DNA of 44,370 bases from Sodalis sp. dw_96 (GTDB lineage: Bacteria > Pseudomonadota > Gammaproteobacteria > Enterobacterales > Enterobacteriaceae): NCBI RefSeq assembly GCF_018449575.1, contig NZ_JAAVUT010000029.1:1-44370 (forward strand), written 5' to 3'. The notes below the pieces were generated by a model. That model did not search any database and had not been told where the DNA came from. It saw only the letters and a program-made list of their open reading frames with translations. Each line of letters begins with the position of its first letter. Position 1 is the stretch's first letter. This document shows positions 16,398-24,252 of the stretch, piece by piece. The position numbers were made by a program, and so were the translations under genes.

Positions 16398-16435
16398 TAT
16401 AACTTTTGATTTAATGCGTAAAAGGATAATTACGT

Positions 16436-16891
16436 ATGGCTAAGATCAGCCTGATCACTGATAGAGAATATGTTCGTTATAAGCTTAAAGATTTGATTAT
16501 CAAAATGCATGTTGTGGACAATAGTGAAGACGAGAAAATGCTCTCCGAGCAATCTTCAATAATATACCAACAGATGGATAACTTCAGAGTACTTACCGGC
16601 ACTGAATACCGGCGGCAACGCATCCGCTACGGCACCGCTTATTTAGGAAATAGCCATCCGGGAGACATTATGTGGCGCGATGGTCAGCGTTATTATGGCG
16701 CTGCCTATGTGGAAGGCTGGTCGCAAGGTGTCAGGGACGATATAAATACCGGGACTTTTTTCTATGCCGGATTTTATGCCATCGAATATGTCTCTTATAA
16801 GGCGCTTACTCTGCTGGTTTATGAGGAGTTTCAGCGGCAAGCACAAGCGCATGGAGATTTAAAAAGCACCCATTTCTACTGTTATTGCTAA
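16436..16891 (+). CDS. Unknown early phage protein (151 residues)
   Basis: 151 residues, unrecognised. AAAAGGA precedes the ATG. The central region is rich in Tyr and Gly (RRQRIRYGTAYLGNSHPGD, YYGAAYVEGWSQGVRDD), the N-terminus is charged and the C-terminus ends STHFYCYC. It is co-directional with cox, cII and A, and is followed by about 105 bases before gene A. Confidence 0.65.
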   Translation: MAKISLITDREYVRYKLKDLIIKMHVVDNSEDEKMLSEQSSIIYQQMDNFRVLTGTEYRRQRIRYGTAYLGNSHPGDIMWRDGQRYYGAAYVEGWSQGVRDDINTGTFFYAGFYAIEYVSYKALTLLVYEEFQRQAQAHGDLKSTHFYCYC

Positions 16892-16997
16892 CACTGCTTG
16901 ATAGCTCAAAAGCTGATTTATTAATAACAAATCAGGCGTGGATCTTTTCGCCTGATTTAATGATGACGTTGTGATAAACGTGCGGAGGGTAATTTTT

Positions 16998-19277
16998 GTG
17001 AGGGAGATGATGAAAGATTATAACCGGGGCCGGGTTGCCCCTTCACCTCCCCCACCGTTTATGGACGCGGCACCGCGTCTCAATCCTGGTCCCTACCCTT
17101 GGAACGCGCCCCGTCAAGCAATAGGCCTGCAAGAGAGATCCCTTACCCGTGCGGAATACCTTCAGGGGCAAGGAATCTTGCTTCGCATCGAGCAGCTACC
17201 CCGATTTATAAAAAATATCATCCAGGGACGCTTCGATTACCTGCTGAAAAACCAGGGATTACCAAGCGCCAATCGTTATTTAATGCTGACGGTAGCTAAG
17301 CGCTTGTTGCCGCGCTTGGACGCCGTCACGCGCCGCTCTGGAATCAATACGGCCTATTCATCCCGATTTTTATCGGAAGCTGATAATTATCGCCTTCTCC
17401 CGGATATGAGTGACAAGAAAGTCGGTCAGTTTGCCGAGCATATCGCCAGCCAGTTGAATGAAACCTACGAAGCGTTAAGCGATGAGCAGATAAATCAAAA
17501 CGGCGGTGATAAGGACATTCTTTTTACCGATAAGGTTCAGGTCGTTTTTTTTGCGCAAATTGCCGGAATGGCCCGTTCGCTTAATGTCATCCCCGTCCAT
17601 TGGCGCTCTTATCGCAGCGGTGCGCTAACCATGCGACGGGCGGTTGCCAGCATATGCCGTTTAGTGAATGACCAGTGGTGGAAACGCCAGCTTATTGCCC
17701 AGCGTGACCGCTGGCGCGAGGCACTGCTGATTGCTGTGGGGCAAGTGCATCGTAATGCCTCCCCCTATGCCAGCAAATCGGCTATCAGGGAGGTACGCGC
17801 CCGGCGTCAGGCCAATATGGAATACCTCAAGCGCTGCGAGATTGAAAACGTAGAAACAGGGGAACGATTCGACCTGATTGAAAAATTCCTGTCCAGTGTC
17901 TCCAATCCCGAGATCCGGCGCATGGAGTTGATGAATACTATCGCCGGTATCGAAAAATATGCCTGTCAGAAAAAAGACATTGGGATGTTCATCACTATTA
18001 CAACACCTTCAAAGTACCATCCGCATCGAATCACTGGTAAAGGCAAAAACCAGAAGGTCCTATTTAACAGAGCATGGGATGACCACGCCTTCACGCCGAA
18101 AGACGGGCAGCGTTACCTGGTGAAATTATGGGGCAACATCCGTACTGCCTTTAAAGACCAAGGGCTGAAAGTGTACGGCATGCGGGTGGTTGAACCTCAT
18201 CATGACGGTACCCCTCACTGGCACATGATGCTCTTCACCCAAAAGCAGCATCGGCAGCAGGTTATTGATATTATGCGTGCCTATGCCCTGCGTGAGGACG
18301 GTACCGAGCGTGGCGCGGCGAAGAACCGCTTTGACTGCAAGCACCTTAATAGAGGCGGTGCTACCGGTTATATTGCCAAATACATAGCTAAAAACATCGA
18401 CGGTTACGCCCTGGATAGAGAAATCGACCATGAAACCGGCAAGCCCCTGAAAGACGCCGCCGCTGCTGTTAGCGCCTGGGCATCCACATGGCGAATACCC
18501 CAGTTCCGCCCTATCGGATTACCGACTATGGGCGCATACCGTGAGTGCCGGCGCATACGCAAAACTCAACTTAACGATAATTTTGATGATGCGGTGGAAG
18601 CTGTCCGGGCCGCGGCCGATTCCGGAAACTTTGCAGCGTACATAGAACTGCAAGGGGGTGCCAACATCGCCAGGGATTTGCAGACGGTACGGGTGGCCAC
18701 TATCGTCAGGGAGAACCCAAACGAATATGACGAGGAGACACAGAAAGTCGTCGGCATTTATGCGCCACACCTCGGGTCAGAAAGGGTTTATAAAACACGG
18801 ACCACAGAATGGCGCATTGTTGAAAAATCCACCGGTCCGGCGCCGTTGACGTTAGAAAGCGGCTCTGCCGCGCCTTGGAGTCCTGTCAATAACTGTGGGT
18901 TGCCCCTAAAGACGCTCAAGATTAACGACGCCGGTACTCTTTTAGGAACTGTTCATATCCTGGAAGACGAGCGCCCACCTATCTTTATCGACTGGAAAGA
19001 TGACGAGATCGTGGCTTGTTTAGCCCGGTACGTCAGGAAAGCACAGAAACAACATCTAGAAAATAAAACATCCCACTCGCCACCAATTTTTTTACGGGCC
19101 CCATCGGCGAGGCTTACCCATGACGACAAACGGAGAATGGTTAAGATTAAAACCGAATTGAATATTAAGGGTATCTCGTTAGCTCTTTATGAAATAGAAG
19201 CTTTGGCACGCGGTGCAAAAGTAAAAATTAACAATAATCAAATTCAATATAATTCTCTAAACACATGGGGCTATTAA
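16998..19277 (+). CDS. A: Replication initiation endonuclease gpA
   Basis: 759 residues from the GTG at 16998, which follows GGAGG by nine bases and gives nearly the P2 A length (761); the frame is open nine codons further. gpA nicks the phage origin and joins covalently to the 5' end for rolling-circle replication. The HUH motif is H407-W-H409 (DGTPHWHMMLF), and the paired catalytic tyrosines are Y458 and Y462 (GYIAKYIAKNI). The origin in P2 phages lies inside this gene, though I cannot place it here. The last 60 codons become AT-rich, marking the edge of the cargo region. Confidence 0.95.
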   Translation: MREMMKDYNRGRVAPSPPPPFMDAAPRLNPGPYPWNAPRQAIGLQERSLTRAEYLQGQGILLRIEQLPRFIKNIIQGRFDYLLKNQGLPSANRYLMLTVAKRLLPRLDAVTRRSGINTAYSSRFLSEADNYRLLPDMSDKKVGQFAEHIASQLNETYEALSDEQINQNGGDKDILFTDKVQVVFFAQIAGMARSLNVIPVHWRSYRSGALTMRRAVASICRLVNDQWWKRQLIAQRDRWREALLIAVGQVHRNASPYASKSAIREVRARRQANMEYLKRCEIENVETGERFDLIEKFLSSVSNPEIRRMELMNTIAGIEKYACQKKDIGMFITITTPSKYHPHRITGKGKNQKVLFNRAWDDHAFTPKDGQRYLVKLWGNIRTAFKDQGLKVYGMRVVEPHHDGTPHWHMMLFTQKQHRQQVIDIMRAYALREDGTERGAAKNRFDCKHLNRGGATGYIAKYIAKNIDGYALDREIDHETGKPLKDAAAAVSAWASTWRIPQFRPIGLPTMGAYRECRRIRKTQLNDNFDDAVEAVRAAADSGNFAAYIELQGGANIARDLQTVRVATIVRENPNEYDEETQKVVGIYAPHLGSERVYKTRTTEWRIVEKSTGPAPLTLESGSAAPWSPVNNCGLPLKTLKINDAGTLLGTVHILEDERPPIFIDWKDDEIVACLARYVRKAQKQHLENKTSHSPPIFLRAPSARLTHDDKRRMVKIKTELNIKGISLALYEIEALARGAKVKINNNQIQYNSLNTWGY

Positions 19278-19325
19278 CATTACATAATACAATTACTTTA
19301 AAGTTTTTTATACACCTGCGAAAAT

Positions 19326-19345
19326 TACTGTTTCATTTAACAGAT
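19326..19345 (+). promoter_or_regulatory. LexA-like (SOS) box upstream of small ORF
   Basis: TACTGTTTCATTTAACAG carries the CTG-N10-CAG core at 19328-19343. It lies about 45 bases before a 65-codon ORF, with a possible -10 (TATAGAAT) at 19352-19359. In 186 a LexA-controlled promoter for the antirepressor gene tum occupies the same place after A. The interior of the box is only a fair match. Confidence 0.45.
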
Positions 19346-19387
19346 TCAATTTATAGAATATGCACATTAGTAAAATGGAGATAACTA

Positions 19388-19585
19388 ATGAAAGAGTTAG
19401 AAAATTTAAGCTTAACGCTAAACAGAGTCAAATTAGTAGCAGAGTTAGCATTAACTACCCAATGCGAGAGCTCAGAAATGAAAATTGTACTGTCTCTTAT
19501 AAGCGATTTAGCATCCCAACGATTACCTCAATCACAGAGAAATGCTATCTTATATGAACTTTTTCTTCAGAGTGATAAGGAATAA
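19388..19585 (+). CDS. Small protein in the tum position, possibly SOS-controlled
   Basis: 65 residues (MKELENLSLTLNRVKLVAEL onward), predicted largely helical and Leu/Ser-rich, no family recognised. GGAG lies seven bases before the ATG. An overlapping frame from 19360 is less likely because it lacks a ribosome-binding site. It follows A and a LexA-like box. In 186 that position encodes Tum, which inactivates CI during SOS; this protein is much shorter than Tum, so any shared role is a hypothesis. Confidence 0.55.
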   Translation: MKELENLSLTLNRVKLVAELALTTQCESSEMKIVLSLISDLASQRLPQSQRNAILYELFLQSDKE

Positions 19586-19661
19586 TACAATTAAATAAGA
19601 CCATTTATAATTTAATCATTTTATATTAAATAGCAAGCAAGTATATATCGGAGTGATCGCG

Positions 19662-20270
19662 TTGAAAGAAGCGTTAGGAAGATTTCTTTACGAAGATTTA
19701 TCAGACATTGCAGACCATATCAAAGGGCCATATGACCATTTATTAACAGAAGATGATAAGATTGCTATCTATTATTACAGCACTGATAGATCACTGACAA
19801 TCAATAATGCTTTGCGTACAAACCAGTGGGAAGATGAATCGCATCTTAAGATTGTCCAACAGCTTGAGCGAGCCCTATCAAAGCTTCCAGTTGACGAATC
19901 AAAGCTGCTAATCAGATGGCAAAATTTCGATCACTTGCCACAACCGCCTCAAGTCGGAGATATAATTTTTTGCCCAGGATTTGTAAGCACATCATGTAAT
20001 CTTGATTTCGAATTTTACAAAAAGAAAAATTATAAATTATTAATATTGCATAATGATGGAAGGTATATTTCACCTTATTCATCTATACCAAGTGAAGCGG
20101 AAGTTTTGATAAACAGGAATAATTTCTTTGAAATCAAGAAAATTTGTGATAGAACCTTGTTAATGAAACAATTAGACATAGCTGAACTAACAATTTATTG
20201 TATGAAAGATTTAAACCATATCAATTCCAAAAATACAGACCTCGTGGGAGAGTTCTATGACAAAACATAA
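19662..20270 (+). CDS. ADP-ribosyltransferase-fold protein (R-S-E type), cargo
   Basis: 202 residues from the TTG at 19662, placed eight bases after GGAG; a GTG three codons earlier overlaps that signal. The order of motifs fits arginine-type mono-ADP-ribosyltransferases: AIYYYSTDRSLTINNALR (35-52, the helix typical of the fold), R85 (LLIRWQ), S109-T-S111 after PGFV, and E145-A-E147 in YISPYSSIPSEAEVLI. The conserved arginine, STS and E-x-E residues are all present, so activity is plausible. There is no signal peptide or export domain. Its 3' end overlaps the next gene by 14 bases. AT-rich, between A and cos, where P2 keeps tin and old. It may be a defence toxin or modify host targets. Confidence 0.75.
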   Translation: MKEALGRFLYEDLSDIADHIKGPYDHLLTEDDKIAIYYYSTDRSLTINNALRTNQWEDESHLKIVQQLERALSKLPVDESKLLIRWQNFDHLPQPPQVGDIIFCPGFVSTSCNLDFEFYKKKNYKLLILHNDGRYISPYSSIPSEAEVLINRNNFFEIKKICDRTLLMKQLDIAELTIYCMKDLNHINSKNTDLVGEFYDKT

Positions 20271-20484
20271 AAAAAACGCACGAGCGTCAAGTGATGGTTC
20301 CCCAATTCCTGACAAAGTCAGAAAGGGTAATGTCATTATATCTGAAGAGCGCGCTAAGCGTTGGGACTCTCAAGAAAGCGGCATGGTCCTCATCAGGGCT
20401 GGGGACATTGAAAGCTTACGAAGGGTACTAAAAGAGCGCCAAGAGACAATTGGCGCGCAGCAAAGGATCCTTGATAGCCTTTAA
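20257..20484 (+). CDS. Small basic partner of the ADP-ribosyltransferase-like gene
   Basis: 75 residues, Lys/Arg-rich N-terminus (MTKHKKNARASSDG) and a charged C-terminal helix (IESLRRVLKERQETIGAQQR). GGGAGAG precedes the ATG, which lies inside the upstream gene, so translation is probably coupled. I recognise no family. The overlap suggests an antitoxin, immunity or adaptor role, which is inference only. A terminator follows. Confidence 0.65.
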   Translation: MTKHKKNARASSDGSPIPDKVRKGNVIISEERAKRWDSQESGMVLIRAGDIESLRRVLKERQETIGAQQRILDSL

Positions 20485-20517
20485 TTTTTTCGTACTGAAA
20501 GTATACCTATCACATTG

Positions 20518-20550
20518 AAGGAGCAGCGATCGGGCTGCTCCTTTTAATTT
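20518..20550 (+). terminator. Intrinsic terminator
   Basis: AAGGAGCAGC (20518-20527) pairs with GCTGCTCCTT (20534-20543) around a six-base loop, followed by a T-rich tail (TTTTAATTT). It ends the transcript of the ADP-ribosyltransferase-like pair. Confidence 0.88.
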
Positions 20551-20595
20551 CAGCCATTATCTTTGCATAGTATCATCATTTTTTATAATTAGATT

Positions 20596-20967
20596 TTAAG
20601 GATATTTATTTGATGAGGGAATAATGCATGCAATTGCGCTCTTCGTTTCCAATTCATCAAGTAGGTATTGTTTTTCCATCAAGGTAAAAAGCAACATCTC
20701 CCGAACGTCTTTAACCTCAATATGATATGCAGCATAGCTCAATGCGAGGCATTGACATCTCACGTCATCAATATTGGCAGGTCCTGGTTTAAATAATCTA
20801 ATCATTGCCGCATCCTTACGAGAATAAGGCGCATAGCAGCGGTGATCAGCCGTTGAAGGGTGATAACGGTGAAAGCTGATGCAGCCTTTATAAAGAAAAC
20901 AGCCGCCATCAGTGTATGGCGGTAGCTTAGACGGGTCTATCAACACCGGATCCTCACCGGCCAGCAC
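20596..20967 (-). CDS. Unknown protein, minus strand, low confidence
   Basis: 123 codons from a GTG at 20967. The sequence has protein-like composition (DPSKLPPYTDGGCFLYKGC, RCYAPYSRKDAAMIRLFKPG) with several Cys and Tyr residues, but no family is recognised and the start lacks a clear ribosome-binding site. The frame closes with a stop just upstream. It lies between the terminator and cos, convergent with the ADP-ribosyltransferase-like operon. Confidence 0.4.
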   Translation of the reverse strand: MLAGEDPVLIDPSKLPPYTDGGCFLYKGCISFHRYHPSTADHRCYAPYSRKDAAMIRLFKPGPANIDDVRCQCLALSYAAYHIEVKDVREMLLFTLMEKQYLLDELETKSAIACIIPSSNKYP

Positions 20968-21418
20968 CGAAGTGCTGCCCCGCCTAAGCCACCATTGATT
21001 TTATTCAAGGTAAAAAAGGCCGCGACATAATAACATACATAATTATTATGTCGCAGAGGAAAACACCAGGTTGATAGTCCTGACATCAGATGAGCTGATG
21101 CGCAATGCATATTACTTATTTCCAATATCTATTGCAATGACCGTTTTAGAATTTTAATTTGAATAATATCATCCATTATTAAGCTAAACACTTATTCTTG
21201 AAAATAACCAAATACAAGAATGATCACTATTTGAATTAAGTTTTGGGTGAATATTTTACCTATGTATAAAGTTTGCTTCGATCGTCATTTTCAGTTTGCA
21301 TGCATAGTGCATCAATCCGCATGCTCGCGTTGAGGTTCATTTCTCGCTTTTGAGCCAATCGGGATGCGGGTATGATCTCTCCTGCACTGTGCCTGAAAAG
21401 TGTTTAAGGAAGCGAGCA

Positions 21419-21437
21419 GGCGTGGAGGGGGTAGCAT
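21419..21437 (+). other. cos: Putative cos (cohesive-end) site
   Basis: GGCGTGGAGGGGGTAGCAT matches the 19-base cohesive end of phage 186 as I recall it (GGCGTGGCGGGGAAAGCAT) at 16 of 19 positions, in the orientation expected with Q and P to the right. It lies between A and Q, the P2/186 position of cos. The comparison is from memory and needs alignment. Confidence 0.55.
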
Positions 21438-21467
21438 TGCGTGCAAAAGCGATCTTTGCTGCACTCT

Positions 21468-21509
21468 AACAGCCATAACAGCCATAACAGCCATAACAGC
21501 CATAACAGC
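21468..21509 (+). repeat. AACAGCCAT tandem repeat next to cos
   Basis: Four perfect copies of the 9-mer AACAGCCAT (21468-21503) and a partial copy AACAGC (21504-21509) start 30 bases to the right of the putative cos nick region. An iterated terminase-binding site is one explanation; simple slippage expansion is another. It is too short and regular for CRISPR. Confidence 0.85.
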
Positions 21510-21683
21510 ACCAGTAAATTTTGTTGCTACCACCAAGCCGAGTAAAGAATCTGCGAATTAAAAATTTGCCTGCGAGGCTCATGCAAAACTATGAATTTGA
21601 CAACTCTATGAAATGAGTATATTAATATTTTTATAATACTTTTTTACCTTATTACTTTATCCTCAGGAGCTAACATTAATTTT

Positions 21684-23114
21684 ATGAGTACAAATTTTTT
21701 TAGATTGCGCAGTATAGATAATCTACTTGATAAGTACGATGAGCTACGGCGTCAAAGCATTCACTTCTCTGCACCTGAGGAATTAAACGATCCGATGGAG
21801 GGTTATAGAGATATTTTTTGGAATGGTGATTTTGTAGTTTGGAAAAATTTCTTTCAACGTTATATTTTTTGCCTCCAAACGTTCTGTTACAAGCGAGCAA
21901 TTCTTGGAGAGACAAAAAAAATACTTATTGATGAAATACGATTTCTTGAAGATGAAAGTGATCTTCCAACGGATCTATCTCGTAGTATAAGCTTAGAAAT
22001 TTCAAAAAAATTTTTTGATAGCAAATGGCTTATGGAATTGATAATTCAAATTGCTAATCGCACAACTCCTATAAGAAGAGAAGAGTTGTCTATATATTTA
22101 AATAGCTCACATTTTTTTGCACTAGAGTGCATTTTCTCTGTATATGAACTGCATTGCTTCATACCCCCAAGGCAACAAATATTCAGTGATTCTGAAAAAA
22201 ATATTAAATGTTTATTAGATAATAATTACATAAATTCACTTGAGCAACTAATAAAAGACAATGATGATGGTGGAAAAACTCTTAATGCCTTCCATTTTGC
22301 AAGAAAGAATTCTCAAATGCAATTGGAGTTAATTAATAGATACAACGGCAATATCAACGCTTCACATTTCAACAAGAATTTCCTGTTAATTGAATTTCCT
22401 GATAAATATATCAATAAAATTGAAAGTCTTATTTTCCCAGCTTGGTACACAGCTTGCTTCATGACTGATTGCAAAAACTCATCTGCATGGGGGCATTATG
22501 GAGATAACCATAAAGGAGCTTGCTTAATTTTCGAAACTAAAAGAATAAAAGATGATAACTTCCTGAATTTAAATGCAAATTTATCTGAAATTTCTTCAAA
22601 TCACGGTCATGATTATAAGGATTATCAATTCCACCCTATAAAATATATACCAGGTTTTAGCACAATCGATTTTTTCCGGATGTTAAAAATATTCCCAAGA
22701 GAAAAAGTCGACTCACAGTGGTACAACTATGAAGGTAAACGTAGTATTTGTGCAGATGATAAGGATCAATCTATAGAAGATTGGAGAACCGTTTACCGGA
22801 AAGAGTTCTATCGTGATATTACCAAAAAATCCAAAGATTGGGAATATGAAAAAGAATATAGAATAATTTTATCCGACCAATTCGGTGATTTCCCAAATTC
22901 TGATAATCGAACTTTCAGTTATGATTTTAATTCCTTAAAAGGTATAATTTTCGGCATTAAAACCAAACCAGAAGACAAGTTACGCATTATTAAAATAATC
23001 AAAGAGAAATGCTCGGTCTATCATAGAAATGATTTTAAATTTTACCAAGCATTTTACTCGTCTGATAAAAACTGCATTTGTTATATCGAACTGGGTTTAT
23101 TAAAATTCACATAA
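21684..23114 (+). CDS. DUF2971 family cargo protein
   Basis: 476 residues, strongly AT-rich. DUF2971 hallmarks are the N-terminal FFRLRSIDNLL and FSAPEELNDPMEG (about 5-40), CFMTDCKNSSAWGHYGDNHK followed by GACLIFE (about 258-285) and KDWEYEKEYRIIL (about 390-403). The middle (60-230) is an insertion compared with the short core of the family. The biochemical role of DUF2971 is not established to my knowledge; members often occur on mobile elements. It lies between cos and Q, convergent with Q, so in the packaged genome it would sit at the left end. CAGGAG lies upstream of the ATG. Confidence 0.75.
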   Translation: MSTNFFRLRSIDNLLDKYDELRRQSIHFSAPEELNDPMEGYRDIFWNGDFVVWKNFFQRYIFCLQTFCYKRAILGETKKILIDEIRFLEDESDLPTDLSRSISLEISKKFFDSKWLMELIIQIANRTTPIRREELSIYLNSSHFFALECIFSVYELHCFIPPRQQIFSDSEKNIKCLLDNNYINSLEQLIKDNDDGGKTLNAFHFARKNSQMQLELINRYNGNINASHFNKNFLLIEFPDKYINKIESLIFPAWYTACFMTDCKNSSAWGHYGDNHKGACLIFETKRIKDDNFLNLNANLSEISSNHGHDYKDYQFHPIKYIPGFSTIDFFRMLKIFPREKVDSQWYNYEGKRSICADDKDQSIEDWRTVYRKEFYRDITKKSKDWEYEKEYRIILSDQFGDFPNSDNRTFSYDFNSLKGIIFGIKTKPEDKLRIIKIIKEKCSVYHRNDFKFYQAFYSSDKNCICYIELGLLKFT

Positions 23115-23199
23115 AAAATTTGATTTAAATTTTTTCGTATTCATATCACGTTCAATTTTCTTTATGTTTTACTACTTAAATTTAGAGAATCACAAAAGA

Positions 23200-24252
23200 T
23201 TAAGTCAATGTATAATTCTTAAATTTTATTATCAACTCATTGAATATAAAGTTATAATAACAAAATTTTTCTTGTAATGGCGACAATTCGTTTCTGACAA
23301 ATACTCCCGCCGCCTTCTCCACATCCCCAAACCCACCGACATTATCCGGTATAATCCCCATCATCTGCGGCGGCACTCGGTGCGCACTTAATAAATCATC
23401 CCGACTCGACCGCTTGATGTTAAAAAAGTCATCCCGGGTCGCCACCTCGCTCAGCGGTAAAATCTGAATCCCATCTTTCTTGCCATTCGGCGCATACATA
23501 AACAGGTTGCGAAAATTCCCCAGCCCCTTGGTATCACGCATCGCCTTGCGCATCTGCTCTATATCACTGCTGTTTTGTGCCGCGTCGGTCATATACAGGA
23601 TATAACCTGCATGCGCGCCATTCTGGTAGTACTTGCGCCGAAACAGCGTGGCGGACTCGTTAAGCCATGCGGAATTCAGCGCGCTTAAGTACTCCGGCAG
23701 GCCGTATAACTCCTGGTTAACATCCGGCTCAAGCAGATGAAAAACGCTGCCCGGCTCAAAGCGGTGCGGCTCCTTTCCGGGCTGCACAAACCAGTACGTA
23801 TCCGGCTCAACACCCCGGCGGGTGTATTTGGCCGGCGAGCATTGTAGACGTAGTGGTTGACCGAGCTGATTTTTTCGCAGTTCTAGGAAGGCATTGCCGA
23901 ACACCAGATAGTCGAGCACAAAGCGGCTGAATTCCTGCGAGCTTAGCAGCGGATGCGGAATAAACGTCGAGGCAAGGATATTGCGTTTTACATATATTGG
24001 TGAGCTATGGTGGACTGCTGCGCGCAGGCTTCTTGCCAGCCCGTCAAAGCTTATCGGCGGCTCATACCATTTGCCATTACCGGTGCATTCGATGTAATCA
24101 AGCATTTCCCGCCGGTCGAGTACCGGCACCGGTTCACCGAAGGTGAGCATCTGTGGCGGACTGGCCTCCCCCATGGGTAAAGATGCTTTTTGCGGCGCTG
24201 CGTTACGCCTTACTAAATGTGCGGCGCCATATTTTGCTTTACGTTTTTTCAT
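23200..24252 (-). CDS. Q: Portal protein gpQ
   Basis: 350 residues, near the P2 Q length (344). It forms the dodecameric portal vertex through which DNA is packaged. Family segments include FLELRKNQLGQPLRLQ, the GSVFHLLEPDVNQELYGLPE region and RVPPQMMGIIPDNVGGFG near the C-terminus. Its ATG shares a base with the stop of P (TAATG). The last 25 codons turn AT-rich next to the cargo gene. Q and P are transcribed leftward, as in P2. Confidence 0.95.
   Translation of the reverse strand: MKKRKAKYGAAHLVRRNAAPQKASLPMGEASPPQMLTFGEPVPVLDRREMLDYIECTGNGKWYEPPISFDGLARSLRAAVHHSSPIYVKRNILASTFIPHPLLSSQEFSRFVLDYLVFGNAFLELRKNQLGQPLRLQCSPAKYTRRGVEPDTYWFVQPGKEPHRFEPGSVFHLLEPDVNQELYGLPEYLSALNSAWLNESATLFRRKYYQNGAHAGYILYMTDAAQNSSDIEQMRKAMRDTKGLGNFRNLFMYAPNGKKDGIQILPLSEVATRDDFFNIKRSSRDDLLSAHRVPPQMMGIIPDNVGGFGDVEKAAGVFVRNELSPLQEKFCYYNFIFNELIIKFKNYTLT

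Larger units (their letters stand above)
21126..21683. other. Non-coding region around cos
   Basis: About 560 bases without a supported gene. It contains the putative cohesive-end site (21419-21437) and a 9-bp tandem repeat (21468-21509), both listed separately. P2-type phages have several hundred untranslated bases around cos, so a lack of genes is expected. Confidence 0.55.

Noticed and set aside
20972-20990. Minus-strand sequence GGCTTAGGCGGGGCAGCAC resembling the P2 cohesive end
   Set aside because: It needs a one-base slip to align and is in the wrong orientation relative to Q and P; the plus-strand match at 21419-21437 is better and correctly oriented.
21468-21509. AACAGCCAT repeats as a CRISPR array
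   Set aside because: The units are 9 bases, directly adjacent and without spacers; no cas genes are present.
21312-21536. Minus-strand ORF with repeated Met-Ala-Val
   Set aside because: It is a read-through of the 9-bp tandem repeat, crosses the putative cos site and has no family or ribosome-binding site.
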